Shown one piece after another: positions 54,201-63,806 of a stretch of 64,000 nucleotides of DNA. The position numbers were made by a program, and so were the translations under genes. Origin of the DNA: Ascidia mentula. Lineage: Eukaryota > Chordata > Ascidiacea > Phlebobranchia > Ascidiidae. The first letter of the stretch is position 1, and each line of letters starts with the position of its first letter. The notes beneath the pieces were generated by a model. It worked only from the letters and a program-made list of their open reading frames with translations, had not been told where the DNA came from and did no database searches. The stretch lies in assembly GCA_947561715.1 (NCBI GenBank), contig OX387198.1:10106001-10170000 (forward strand), read 5' to 3'.

Positions 54201-57200
54201 GAAACATGATATAGTGAACATGTGGTTTGTGAACAACCTTGGCCACGAAAAGTTTATGGAGTATTTGTCAGCAAACAACCTGGTAACGTATCATGCTTGG
54301 CAGGCATACTTCTCAATGCATGACTATGCTATGGATCGCTCCACTGCCACAGAAACCTGCGTTTTTCCAAACACGATTTATCTTGATAAAGATGCAAAGC
54401 TTGTGTAAGCATCAGTTTAAATATGGTAACTCTGCATAAATTGAACAGTTTGTGCAATCACTGTCGTGGATTATTATAAATATTCCTTACATTATTTACT
54501 AATTTATCTCATATTGTGTATTTTTGTGACTAGAGTCAACTTTACTCTGTTAACAACAACCGATATGTTACTGTCTGCACCAGAGCAGCAAGAACTCCTT
54601 GTGAGCTTATCCCAAAGTGGTATAGTTGATGTTAAAGTTCAAAGACATGATGGACCAATAAATACCATCTTTGAGGTATAAATTGGATATATAGTCTGTT
54701 ACTAAAATTGGGTATTAGTTTTGTTTGGTTGTCCACACATTAATCGCAACGCAAGTATAAAACATTTTAGGTCACTCTTAAAGGCTGTAAACTAATGCAA
54801 CGTCCTTCAGGGAATAACCTACAGTCTGTTGGTATAAAAATCAAACCTTGGCACCCAACCAAACCTACCCAAAGTAAGTGCATCAACCATTGAGTTCTTG
54901 TCCAACAGTTGGCTTTTGTGTGCCTCCTTTTCTTTTGTGCAAACTCGTTGAAAATATTCAAAATGTACATTTTGTGAAAATTGTGAAATATTGAGAAGCA
55001 CTTCAATGAATGTGGTTTTTAAAGATCAATTGTCTGAAAGGCCCAATTTTAGGTTTAAAATATGAACAAAATATTTATTATTTATTTGATGTACGTTGTA
55101 TTTTTCGCCTAAATTGCAAAAAAATGACACATAATTTGCTTCACATGTATATGAAATCAGATCTGGCTGTAAAACTTTTGTTTATTATCAGGTGTTGACT
55201 TTATTGTGGAGGGTGGTTGCCCACCTGCTCTCTCACTAAGCTTTGACTGGGATCATTCTGTCCAGTTGCTAGCAGATAGAGGAAAGACTGATGATTTTCA
55301 ATGCCTTTATGAAGTAAGTGATGGAGTGCCTTGCTTCACAACATCAGGTAAATGTCCTAAGAAGTTAAAAAAAAACTGAGTTTTTTTGTCAGAACGAGAT
55401 AACTGATTAGGATTGATTATTTTTTGTCAGAATTCGTTGCAGCCTTTTATGTAAGTGACCATATCACCGGGTTACGAATTCCATTTAATGGCAATTTCAC
55501 ACTGAAAGTTATCGGAGGTGGTGTCGGGTACCATGAGAATATTCAATACTACAGTGAGGAAGAAATTAAGTTGTACAACTACATGCCCGGAGACAGGTAA
55601 ATACGTCTTGTTGTCTATTTGACAGTCAAGTATGTTTTATTTTAAATAATTTGAAATCAAGTAACCAAAATTATGACTCCTAAAATATATACAAAAATAA
55701 GATACTTTTGTTCTTCTGGCACTTTATTTGAAACCGACGTTTTGTCTGCCATCCGGCAAGACTTTCCTCAGGGTTATCAACAATAATGCATTTTATCACA
55801 ATAAATGCAGAAACTTAAGTGCCAAAAGAACAATTCTGATTAATTAGTATGCCTGGCAGCAAAAATAGCAGTATAAGATACTTTTTGAACTAAAAAAGTA
55901 TTTATTGATTGCCAGCAAAAAATTGCAAAGTCTGATGTGGACTCCTTTGGATCCTGCATCGACTTCCATGCAAGATAATGACACTGGACAGCTAATATTC
56001 GATGGCCGCAACCCTTGGAGTATTGTGTTCGAATGCAGACTTGATTCCCCATGTGGCAGCATTCCATTTGGGGTTTCCAACCCCTCCGGTAAGTACTGCA
56101 AGCTATTTTAAATGTCCTATACTTTTTACATTTTGTTATTTTTGAAGGAAAAATCTTTGTATTTATCACTACAACCCTGCTTAATGTTTAGCATTTAGCA
56201 ATCCCAATGATACAGGTGTACACTACCTGTAAGTAATAAATAGCTTTTGCTTTTAATGTAGCTACTTTTCGTTACTGCTGGGATGTGTTACATTGTACTG
56301 CCTGGGAAATTTATTTTAAATGCTTTGAACAAGGAAAAGGACCAATATATGTATATTTGTGTGGGTTTTATATGTGCAAGAAAGCCATATTATTGCAAAG
56401 CTGCAGACAGGGTATGTACACTCACTGTTTTGACCTGTAAGGTCTCATCAGTGCAGCTGTTGAGTGGCACTGTGCTAGCTTTTACACTAGCCGGCACACC
56501 GAAAGGTACCACAAAGTGGAGACTAGTGTGCCTGCTTGTGTAAAAGCTAGCACAGTGCCACTCAACAGCTGCACTGATGAGACCTTACAGGTCGAAACAG
56601 TGCGTGTACACACCCAGTCTGCAGCTTTGTGTGGGTTTTGTTCTGTAAAATTATGTTGTAAATTTTTCACATTTATTGCCCTTTTCAGAATTTTATGTAG
56701 TGATTGAGGTATCAAACTATGGTGTTGACAGTTCAACCAACTGTGACTTCACTACAACATTTGAAATACATCTGATTGGTATTGAACTAAATGCAAAATC
56801 ACACTTTACAATTATGCTGGTAAGACAAAAACTATCTCTTCTATTTCATTTTATTTCAATGTTGCCAATTAGTACCTTGAGTCTAACATAAACTAGGTTA
56901 CCCTTGGTATTTTGGGTGCTTGCATTTTTATATACTATCAATCCACTGATGGCAAGGGATCTGTTTACATCAGAGGGTTTTTAAGAAGGTTAAAAGTCCA
57001 TGTTGAAGAACGCCAACATAAGCCACAAATAAAGGTAACATTGCCATGATCTTTTTGTCCTATGAGTTGACCTTAAGCGCCATGTACAGTGTAGTTTTGG
57101 CTGTAGATACTGCATGCTGGCAAAGAAAGCAAGGTATCTATTGGATCATTTCCTAGCCAAATGTTGGGAAGAAAAGGGTCACAAAGGCGTATGTTCTGTG

Positions 57201-57571
57201 TTGCAGTTATTGCAATACATTTCGTTTAGTTTCACATGATTAAATTGTACAGGAAATAATTGAAATTTTCAGATTCTTTGCTAACCCCAACACTGAACAT
57301 TGATAGATCAGTCCGGAGAAGAAGCATGGCTGCTGTCGAAAGTATAGTTTAATATGTGCTAGGTTGTGCTTATTTTTAGAAAGTGATTAACACTTATAAC
57401 TTTTCAGATGTGAGGCGTATGTCTATGCAAGTCCAAATGATGCCCAAAATCAGTCTCACTGTACATGACAGTGATAAGGAAATTGACAAATCCAGCTCAG
57501 GTAACATAGTTTGTCATTATTTAATGGATTTTTTGACCAATGCAAATCCTACAGGTTCTGAATCTCCGTGA
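51238..57571 (+). CDS. CATSPERG: CatSper-gamma-like auxiliary subunit of the sperm calcium channel
   Basis: Twenty-two exons: 51238-51444, 51533-51607, 51668-51803, 51860-51989, 52046-52223, 52283-52372, 52456-52621, 52690-52820, 52882-53074, 53137-53553, 53738-53961, 54172-54404, 54534-54675, 54771-54873, 55192-55347, 55431-55596, 55916-56088, 56689-56819, 56897-57034, 57107-57188, 57273-57341 and 57408-57571. Phases are continuous; about 1167 residues against 1159 in human. Signal peptide (FLTAFFVLLVG), a large extracellular beta-rich domain, one transmembrane helix near the C-terminus (FTIMLVTLGILGACIFIYY) and a basic cytoplasmic tail. Gamma-type blocks: FIVEGGCPPALSLSFDWD, LKVIGGGVGYHENIQYYSEE and VSNYGVDSSTNCDF. 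The intron after 52621 appears to use a GC donor. The last intron may be retained or spliced, with the same stop codon either way. CatSper beta or delta cannot be fully excluded without alignment. Introns hold two foldback repeats. Confidence 0.85.
55684..55885. repeat. Foldback copy of the second hammerhead-like family
   Basis: The minus strand reads CCTGAGGAAAGTCTTGCC ... GGCAGACAAAACGTCGG, a decayed relative of the 36.9-kb unit. To its left GTTCTTCTGGCACTT and to its right AAGTGCCAAAAGAAC form inverted flanks, and ATGCCTGGCAGCAA follows. It lies in CatSper-gamma intron 16. Confidence 0.5.
56399..56458 (-). ncRNA. Hammerhead ribozyme copy with a G12A core change
   Basis: Read on the minus strand: AGCTGCA, CTGATGA, stem II GACCT/AGGTC with loop TAC, then AAA where GAA is expected, stem III ACAG/CTGT fully paired, GTC, and TGCAGCT. 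The G12 change is predicted to cripple cleavage. It is the left arm of a palindrome whose right arm carries the intact copy. Confidence 0.72.
56567..56626 (+). ncRNA. Hammerhead ribozyme, intact catalytic core
   Basis: Stem I 5' strand AGCTGCA (56567-56573), box CTGATGA (56574-56580), stem II GACCT/AGGTC with loop TAC (56581-56593), GAA (56594-56596), stem III starting ACAG (56597-56600) and closing CAGT (56615-56618), cleavage C17 at 56619 in a GTC triplet, then stem I 3' strand TGCAGCT (56620-56626). Every core base of the type I hammerhead is present. The only flaw seen is one A-A mismatch in stem III. It lies sense to the CatSper-gamma gene, inside its intron 17. Confidence 0.8.
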
Positions 57572-57919
57572 GATGTTGACCTGAACATTATAGCATTCAT
57601 AGAAATAAATTGAACCCCCTTTTGTTCATGTCTATTTACAATGTTCTTGACTTTTTACAAGGAAACACAATACTTTTCTTAAATTTTGGCTTGAAGTACT
57701 ATATTTTGTTACACATAAAAGGTACTAATAACAAAGCATAAATTACAGCACAAACAACACTGGTTTTAAATATGGAACAAAACAACATGCAAATAAAGTA
57801 TATGATTGTAAGCCCCTGCTTACTATAAAAAATATTCCTATGTTTCTCATAAAAAATCTAAAAAAAAATCTTGTTGAGTCAGCAAAGCAAACCAGAACAA
57901 CTCTTTGGCAACTGCTATG
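57572..57919. other. Convergent 3' region of CatSper-gamma and FBXO48-like
   Basis: AATAAA near 57605 follows the CatSper stop by about 35 bp, a plausible poly-A signal. Confidence 0.5.
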
Positions 57920-58429
57920 CTACCGCGCCAGCTCCATTTGCAAAATATCTCCCCAATCTTCCTTTGAAAGTTTACAGAAAGAGTTGGAGTCTTTTAAATC
58001 TGCATAGGATTTAATGTGACTAAACGTTCCCTTGAGCCACTTTGTTTTGCACTTGTTTGTCTTGTACATCTGTTTCGCAGTAAACTAAGGGCAAAGAAGT
58101 GTGTTCATTTGAATATGACACCAATAGAGATGCAAAGTTACCTTCCATTCTTGCACAGTCCTTGTGTATCTGTGCATATTCCCATTTAAATTGTGGCACA
58201 AGTTCCTCCATATATGAGTGGATCCGTTGATAAGGCTGTACCAATCTCTCGATACCTAACAAATAAATACCTGGTTAAAACAGTGCTTGCATGGGGTGGC
58301 AAAGGAAACTACCTCGGTAGAACGACAGACGCTGCAAACGTCCATACCGGAAAAAATCTCCTCAGTAACGTAAAACGGAAGCAAAGCTGTGAAATCAGCG
58401 CTGCCATCGCATAAACTGTCTACTACCAT
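57920..58429 (-). CDS. FBXO48: FBXO48-like small F-box protein
   Basis: Exons 58429-58313, 58255-58142 and 58069-57920, all phase 0, 126 residues (human FBXO48 155). The F-box is readable: LLPFYVTEEIFSGMDVCSVC, then EVSRDWYSLINGSTHIWRN across the first junction. This is the usual leucine-proline, paired-helix and Trp pattern that binds SKP1 in SCF ubiquitin ligases. The C-terminus CKLSKEDWGDILQMELAR matches the FBXO48 ending (WGEILEAELER). No substrate-binding repeats follow, as in FBXO48. The start is the first in-frame ATG; the frame stays open a little upstream without another Met. It is divergent with VTA1, about 1 kb apart. Confidence 0.83.
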
Positions 58430-59457
58430 AATTTTTGCATTCACATTAAAGTGCACAATGCATTTGATAAAGGAACTGTATACAATGTACGTTCACAACA
58501 CACATCCTAAAAAGCAATTCCGAGCCGTTGGGCGAGTTATCTGTTTATGTAATCAGCTGACTGGGATTTAAAAAGTGACGTCATAATGAACCGGGTTTCT
58601 TGCTGCGTTTGAATCAAATTCCGAAAATATCCCACAGCATGAAAAACCAAATTTTAAAAAATATAACCGAGTGGGAAAGTGTTTCTATATTGAGATGTTT
58701 CAGCAAATATAACCATTGGCCAAAAAGTCATGGCTGCCAAAGATGAATGAGCTTGGCACTACTTGTTTGTTTGAAAAAGTCGACATTTTTTCTGTCTTAT
58801 TTTCGCAGCGCAAAAAAATTTCATTCTCACGGCATTATAAACTTTGTGTTCGGTGTTCTATATTTGTATTGATTACGCGAGGTCATGTGAATTTTGCGGA
58901 ACTTCTATTACGAGTGTTTGTTTACTCCAGACTCCCGTACGTTCTGGCTCGGGTCGGGGTTGAACTGTTTGGCGGAAGTTTTTGCATTTCGGTGTATTTG
59001 ATGTTTGGTAGTTTTTTGACCACTTCACGCATATATCAATTTGATAGTAAGGAACATAACTCACGGTTTTGTAAATCTTTTAGATAGACAATATGGCCCT
59101 TATAAATATTACTGAAAAAATTCTTGTCAAAAACCGTGAGTTACCTATTCTTTGGCCAAATTGACCTTCTTACAGTGAAATTTTGCATATGTAACATTTA
59201 CCTTTGAAAAGTTGTATTTTCTGAAAAAAATGGGCTATTAGTGAGTATTATTTAGGGAAGCTAAGATTTTAGATATATGGTAGTATTGGTACTGCTTACT
59301 GGTAAACTTTTTCTTGGTACATTAATTTAAACAGAGAGTTTCTGTCATAAAAGTGAAAAAAAATCCTGGTTTATTTTCACTCCTGTAATATTTTTTAGGA
59401 CTACATAGAGACAAAGTCTGTTTTTTTGGTAGGAAAGGTGAGTTGTTAAGGAGCATT
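58430..59457. other. Divergent FBXO48-like/VTA1 gap
   Basis: Contains the inverted repeat at 59037-59163. A plus-strand ORF at 58716-59087 shows no protein-like character. Confidence 0.45.
59037..59163. repeat. Imperfect inverted repeat upstream of VTA1
   Basis: Arms 59037-59070 and 59130-59163 share ATAACTCACGGTTTT and AAAACCGTGAGTTAC cores (14 of 15 positions) plus CAATTTG/CAAATTG ends, around a 59-nt AT-rich loop. Probably a small foldback element between FBXO48-like and VTA1. Confidence 0.6.
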
Positions 59458-60309
59458 ATGGAAGCTCTTATTCCAATTCCTGCATTTCTAAAAACCATCC
59501 GCCCCTACATAAAAGTTGCCATTGAGATAAACCGGCAAGACCCAGTGGTCTCCTATTATTGCTGTCTATATGCTATGCAAGCTGGGCTTAGAACAGATTA
59601 CAAAAAAAACCAAGAATCAAAACTCTATCTTACAAAGTTAATGGACCAACAAGAGTCGATGCATAAGAATATTAAGGCCGATCCAGAACTGAGTGATGGC
59701 CTGGATGATATGACAGGTCAAGCTGTTGTGGAAGATGCTGCTAAAAAACTTTTTAACTGGGCTGATAGTCAAGACAGAAAATCCATTTTCAACAAGCAGG
59801 TTGTTAAAAGTTTTTACACCTCATCGATACTCTTTGATGTTCTCTCTGTTTTCAAAGAAGAAACTTCGGATGAAATAAAAACCCAGCACAAGTATGCACG
59901 CTGGAAAGCCACCTACATTCACAACTGTTTGAAAAACAACGAAACACCACAGCCAGGCCCCACAGGTGAATTTGAAGATGAATTGGGTGGTGTTGTCTCA
60001 CAGAATGCTCAAAGTGATGAGCAACCATCAACATCCTATGGTGGAACAAGTTATTCCTCTGGAGGTACCAACATTGCCCCTGAAATGTCAGCCCAACCGC
60101 AACCAGCACCAAGAAAGCAACCTGAACCAGTAGAAACCCAATATGAGCCAGAACCACAAAGTCAGGGAGGAATATTGTCTTCCAAGGACTTTGCTGATGC
60201 TGAAAAGATGTGCAAGTATGCTGGCAGTGCCTTACAGTACAAAGATGTGGCTACAGCAATAGATTACTTGGAAAAATGCCTCCATCTGCTGCAAACAGGA
60301 CAACAATAG
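59458..60309 (+). CDS. VTA1: VTA1/LIP5, activator of the ESCRT-disassembly ATPase VPS4
   Basis: Cytosolic cofactor that binds VPS4 and ESCRT-III (CHMP) proteins during multivesicular body sorting. Single exon, 283 residues from the ATG at 59458 (MEALIPIPAFLKTIRPYIK). The N-terminal tandem MIT-like helices are recognised by QDPVVSYYCCLYAMQAGL, VVKSFYTSSILFDVL and ARWKATYIHNCLKNNETPQ. A Pro/Gln/Ser-rich linker follows (about residues 165-235). The C-terminal VPS4-binding helices are seen in FADAEKMCKYAGSALQYKDV and ATAIDYLEKCLHLLQTG. Length is close to human VTA1 (307). Lack of introns contrasts with vertebrates. A pyrimidine tract with an AG just upstream (near 59430) could be a leader splice acceptor. 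Confidence 0.95.
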   Translation: MEALIPIPAFLKTIRPYIKVAIEINRQDPVVSYYCCLYAMQAGLRTDYKKNQESKLYLTKLMDQQESMHKNIKADPELSDGLDDMTGQAVVEDAAKKLFNWADSQDRKSIFNKQVVKSFYTSSILFDVLSVFKEETSDEIKTQHKYARWKATYIHNCLKNNETPQPGPTGEFEDELGGVVSQNAQSDEQPSTSYGGTSYSSGGTNIAPEMSAQPQPAPRKQPEPVETQYEPEPQSQGGILSSKDFADAEKMCKYAGSALQYKDVATAIDYLEKCLHLLQTGQQ

Positions 60310-60768
60310 CTTATCTGATGCATATACCTTGAAAGTTTGTAAATAGACATATTTGTGTGTATTCTGAAAAGATTTTAGTTATGTGATTTTATGTCTGCAA
60401 AAGTCGTTACGTTCTATGTTAGTTCCGACAAAAACAAAATTGTTTCTCTTTTCAACTCAACTCCTGATTGAAGGTTTAAATTCATAGATCCACTGAAATA
60501 ACTTTTTTACGAGTGACAAAGCTTATAATGGTTTTGTGTCTCCAATTATTGTTTTATTTACTTGTTTGAACAACTTCGCTTTCTATCTGCAAATGTATAC
60601 CTGTTTGGATTTTGGACAGTCTGACAAAATGAAAGATAGACGTTTATTTTAATCCGTATGATAAAAACAATAAGGACAATGAAAAAGAATAAAAAAATGC
60701 ACCGAATGAAACCACTCTTTCCTTTGGATCACTGATTTTCAAACATCAACATTGAGACATTTTTGAGC
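60310..60768. other. Convergent 3' region of VTA1 and the NSL1-like gene
   Basis: Presumed 3' UTRs of both genes. AT-rich; no coding or repeat signal recognised. Confidence 0.45.
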
Positions 60769-61398
60769 TTATGGCTGGGTACGATTTTCCCTTTTTGATG
60801 TGGTCTGAGAATCTAGCACTCTTCCAAATTGTGCAGTTTCCTAGGAAACATTAGTTTAATAAATGTGCATTGTATTTTGAATTGTATATATATTACAACC
60901 TCAAGGTTACTTATTTCAGCAAGCAAAGTTGGCTGTGATGAAAGTGTTGCTTCAAAAACACTCTTTGGAATGTTAACAGGCTTTGGTTTTAATTGTGGCT
61001 TGTAATTTTGCAGCTCCTCGAAAAACTTCTTTGAAGCTGTTGTTTCCAACTTGGCAATTTGTTGAGGATAAGTTTTACGGATGTTCGCTATTTCATATTG
61101 TAATTCAAATATGGCAGCTTTATTTAAAATGTCCGTGTTCATTTTTGCCAACACCCTGTCAAAAAAATTAAAAAGCTGTAAACTCTAAATTAAAAAAATT
61201 GCCACGAAAGGCCAAAAGTAATAAAAAAAAACACAAGTAGGCCTTACCAGTTTACAAGTTTGTAAGTTGTTGTCCAAAAAATTTCCAAATCATTCGAATC
61301 AAGTATATTAATGTTAGCATAAAATACGCATAAAATGTATTTATTAATTTGTGTGTGGTTGAATGTATGGTCCCAATCGCATCCTGCCAAATAACAAC
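60769..61398 (-). CDS. NSL1: NSL1-like subunit of the Mis12 (MIND) kinetochore complex, 5' end unresolved
   Basis: Two well-supported 3' exons, 61155-60900 and 60840-60769, join in phase 0. They read FELQYEIANIRKTYPQQI, then VFEATLSSQPTLLAEISNLE, then TAQFGRVLDSQ. This resembles human NSL1 (FDEIIVDIATKRKQYPRKI ... LPALIEQGEGFSQVL). A phase-compatible upstream exon, 61398-61248, ends TTYKLVNW but begins without an obvious start, and the frame open above it (to about 61500: FKIDRILQIYKSFQEVYLN) is a different one. The 5' exon or exons are therefore missing, frameshifted or misread here. NSL1 helps bridge inner-centromere chromatin to Ndc80 in mitosis. The family call is moderate, since the protein evolves fast. 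Confidence 0.55.
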
Positions 61399-61949
61399 CT
61401 GGCAAACATCAACGTTTAAATACACTTCCTGAAAACTTTTGTAAATTTGAAGAATTCGATCAATCTTAAATCGAATCAGTTGAATGTACACCGGATGAGG
61501 GCAAAAAATTTAAAATATGCAAAAAGTCTTACGATTTCTATGACTCACATGCAAGATCTCTATTAACATGTAGCGGACAAAATTTCTCTACAACACGCCT
61601 TAATTTTTTTGGGGTGTGAACCTGAACGTCATTTTAGTTTGTGCAAACCATTTGATGTTGAAAAATTAGACCCCAAAGCTGTTGACGCACACGGGTCCAC
61701 ATTTTTTGTTACCAGACAGACAACAATGCCTGGTGAAAATGGTTTGTGGAAAAACAATATGCATAAATTTTGCTTACATTATAAATTACAGCCGCTTAAA
61801 AACTGTAGACCCTTTTTCTTCCTTGTGCTCTTGCTTTCCGGAAAAAATCCTGTGTTTGATGACGTTGAGTTATACCCTGTAAATTGCCACGTTTTGTCAT
61901 TTTTCGCCCAAACAGGAAAATAATTAAAACTAAATCATTTCATTGTGTA

Positions 61950-62002
61950 AGCTGCAGACAGATGGCCACTGTTGCGACCTAAAAGGTCTCATCAGTGCAG
62001 CT
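61950..62002 (-). ncRNA. Hammerhead ribozyme copy with an A13C core change
   Basis: Minus strand: AGCTGCA, CTGATGA, stem II GACCT/AGGTC with loop TTT, then GCA instead of GAA, stem III ACAG/CTGT around a 7-nt loop, GTC, TGCAGCT. All stems pair perfectly; the single core change probably inactivates it. It lies at one end of a longer repeat that continues to about 62205. Confidence 0.75.
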
Positions 62003-62205
62003 GGTGTGACTATAAGACGACTTTGCTGACCAAACGGCCAAGCAAAGATTTCCACTTTGTGGTGACTATACAATCACCGTCATCCGTTGGGCACCAAACT
62101 AAGGTGCAACCTTACGGAGAAAAACAAGGTGGAAACACTATGGCCAAGCAAAGCTCAACCAATAGTGCCGTCAGGCCCTGTGTCACAATATTGTAACATT
62201 CGAGT
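61950..62205 (-). repeat. Hammerhead-bearing dispersed repeat, longer copy
   Basis: About 255 bp. On the minus strand the hammerhead is at the 3' end. The rest contains an internal hairpin (arms around CCGTTGGGCACC and GGTGCAACCTTACGG) and a repeated GGCCAAGCAAAG (near 62037 and 62142). It shares its body with the copy at 3.2-3.4 kb. No ORF and no poly-A tail are seen. Confidence 0.7.
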
Positions 62206-62988
62206 GTAACAATTAATGGAATTTCAACCGCCAGGTACTAGACGAAACACTTTTCAAGATTCAATAACATTTATGACGCGGCGTTCAAGCTAATTTAAAC
62301 AGAGCACGCGTCAACCTTTGCGTTGTTAGGCGTTATCAACGCTTATCCTTAACGAGAGCCTTTATAAGTTACGGTTTATGAATTGGCGAACGAAAGGTAA
62401 CACAGAAATAAATGATTAATATTGATTTCCACGCTGTAACAAGTTTCATTGTTGTCCAAAGGAAAGTTAGGTTTCCTTCTTAAATGTCGTTACCTAAAAG
62501 CTAAGACCCATGATTGCCGCAACATGACTTGTTTTCCACCAGTTTTTGGAGAAGCGTCAGAATTACGGCATCATTCGAGAAAGACGTGATTTGCCGTGGC
62601 CTGTTCACCTGATTAAAAAAACGAAACCCAAACAAATATCATTAGTGGCTTATCTTCTTTTTCTGAATACTGAAATCTAATCTAAATTTCTTTGTAAACA
62701 GTGTAAATTACATTTACTAAATTTTGCGGCCTTAGGAAAAGCAAAGAATAATGAATGTATTGGCAAAGAATTAGTGACGCATTGGGATTTTTAATATGTA
62801 CAAATTTTGCAGCATAAAGAAAAAGTGCGAACGTCGACAGCACGAAGCAGTTACAGCAAACCAACTACGTTATCATAAACCATAGTTAGAGAGAAGTTAC
62901 TGCTCAAACGCAATGATTGTACAAAGGAGCGAAGCATAACAACATCCTAAGTAAATATTGTACACATGATTGCATATCAAATGACGGT

Positions 62989-63806
62989 TCACTTTGGCAT
63001 TTTTAAACCGAAGTCTGCCCAGGTCTTCTTTGCGAACAGGTCCTGTCCTTTCAGCTTGCTGACAATTCCATTTCCAACAGTTAAACCCATCATAGATCCA
63101 ACACCACTGTCCTTTCCAACGGGAACCATCATCAAAAACCCGCCTGTATTAAAATTGGATGTCAGTGTTTGGTGCAATAATATTAAGTATTGTTTTACGA
63201 TTGCAGACAATCTCGAGAATAACAACAATGTTTTATTACCGACATAACTGTGGTTTACTCAACTTTTACGTTGGAACAACATTCAAACCTACAGTCTTTT
63301 TTTTCCTTAGTAAACGCCTGATATACACGACTGGACGCGAAACATTAAACAAATAAAGTTGACATTCTTGTTGCTTTCCAAATGCACTTCACATAAGTAA
63401 ACATATACAAATTTTAATGTTGAATACATTAGGTGTTTGGTTTTGTTAATGTTTTCCGTACAATAAACCTTTATAGTAAAGGACAGACGATGCTTGAGTT
63501 CAACGTGAAGATAACGAAACAACCGCATGGACGCCGGCAGCAAAAACAGCAACACCACACACCGAATGTTATATATTGTCAACTGAGCAACACTTGCAAG
63601 CAAACCTGTTTTGTGTTGTTTCTGTTTTCCATCTTTAGCGGCCGCTACCATGTTTGCGGCTACCAAATTGGCTTGCAACATTCCGGTGTAAGCCATTTTC
63701 TCCTCCGGCGAATCGTTTATATCGCCAATGGCGAAAATGTCGTCGTGACCTTTCACCTTGAGATAGCTGTCGACTTGCAAGGCTCCGTGCTCGGTGAGCG
63801 ACGCAG
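62989..63806 (-). CDS. AIFM2: AIFM2/FSP1-like NAD(P)H-quinone oxidoreductase, C-terminal part
   Basis: Two exons, 63806-63606 and 63143-62989, in phase, give the last 117 residues. The 5' part lies beyond 64,000, and no convincing exon is seen from 63807 to the edge. Seen: LTEHGALQVDSYLKVKGHDD, FAIGDINDSPEEKMAYTGM (the FAD-binding GD motif of the pyridine-nucleotide disulfide reductase fold), LQANLVAANMVAA, then VGKDSGVGSMMGLTVGNGIV and DLFAKKTWADFGLKMP. This follows human AIFM2 ([42 protein letters not shown]). AIFM2/FSP1 reduces ubiquinone and suppresses ferroptosis. Other AIF-like oxidoreductases are possible, but the C-terminal block fits AIFM2 best. Confidence 0.8.

Larger units (their letters stand above)
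56396..56629. repeat. 234-bp palindrome with a hammerhead in each arm
   Basis: Arms 56396-56499 and 56526-56629 (104 nt each, few mismatches) flank a 26-nt loop that includes a GGTACC-type stretch. The arms contain the two hammerhead copies in head-to-head orientation. The whole unit sits in CatSper-gamma intron 17 (56089-56688). It looks like a foldback, MITE-like insertion derived from the hammerhead repeat family. Confidence 0.85.
61399..62988. other. NSL1-like 5' flank and AIFM2 3' flank
   Basis: Includes an open minus frame at about 61390-61500 that may be another NSL1 exon, and the hammerhead-bearing repeat at 61950-62205. The rest is unremarkable. Confidence 0.45.

Noticed and set aside
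58716..59087. 123-codon ORF between FBXO48-like and VTA1
   Set aside because: Composition is not protein-like and it runs into the inverted repeat at 59037.
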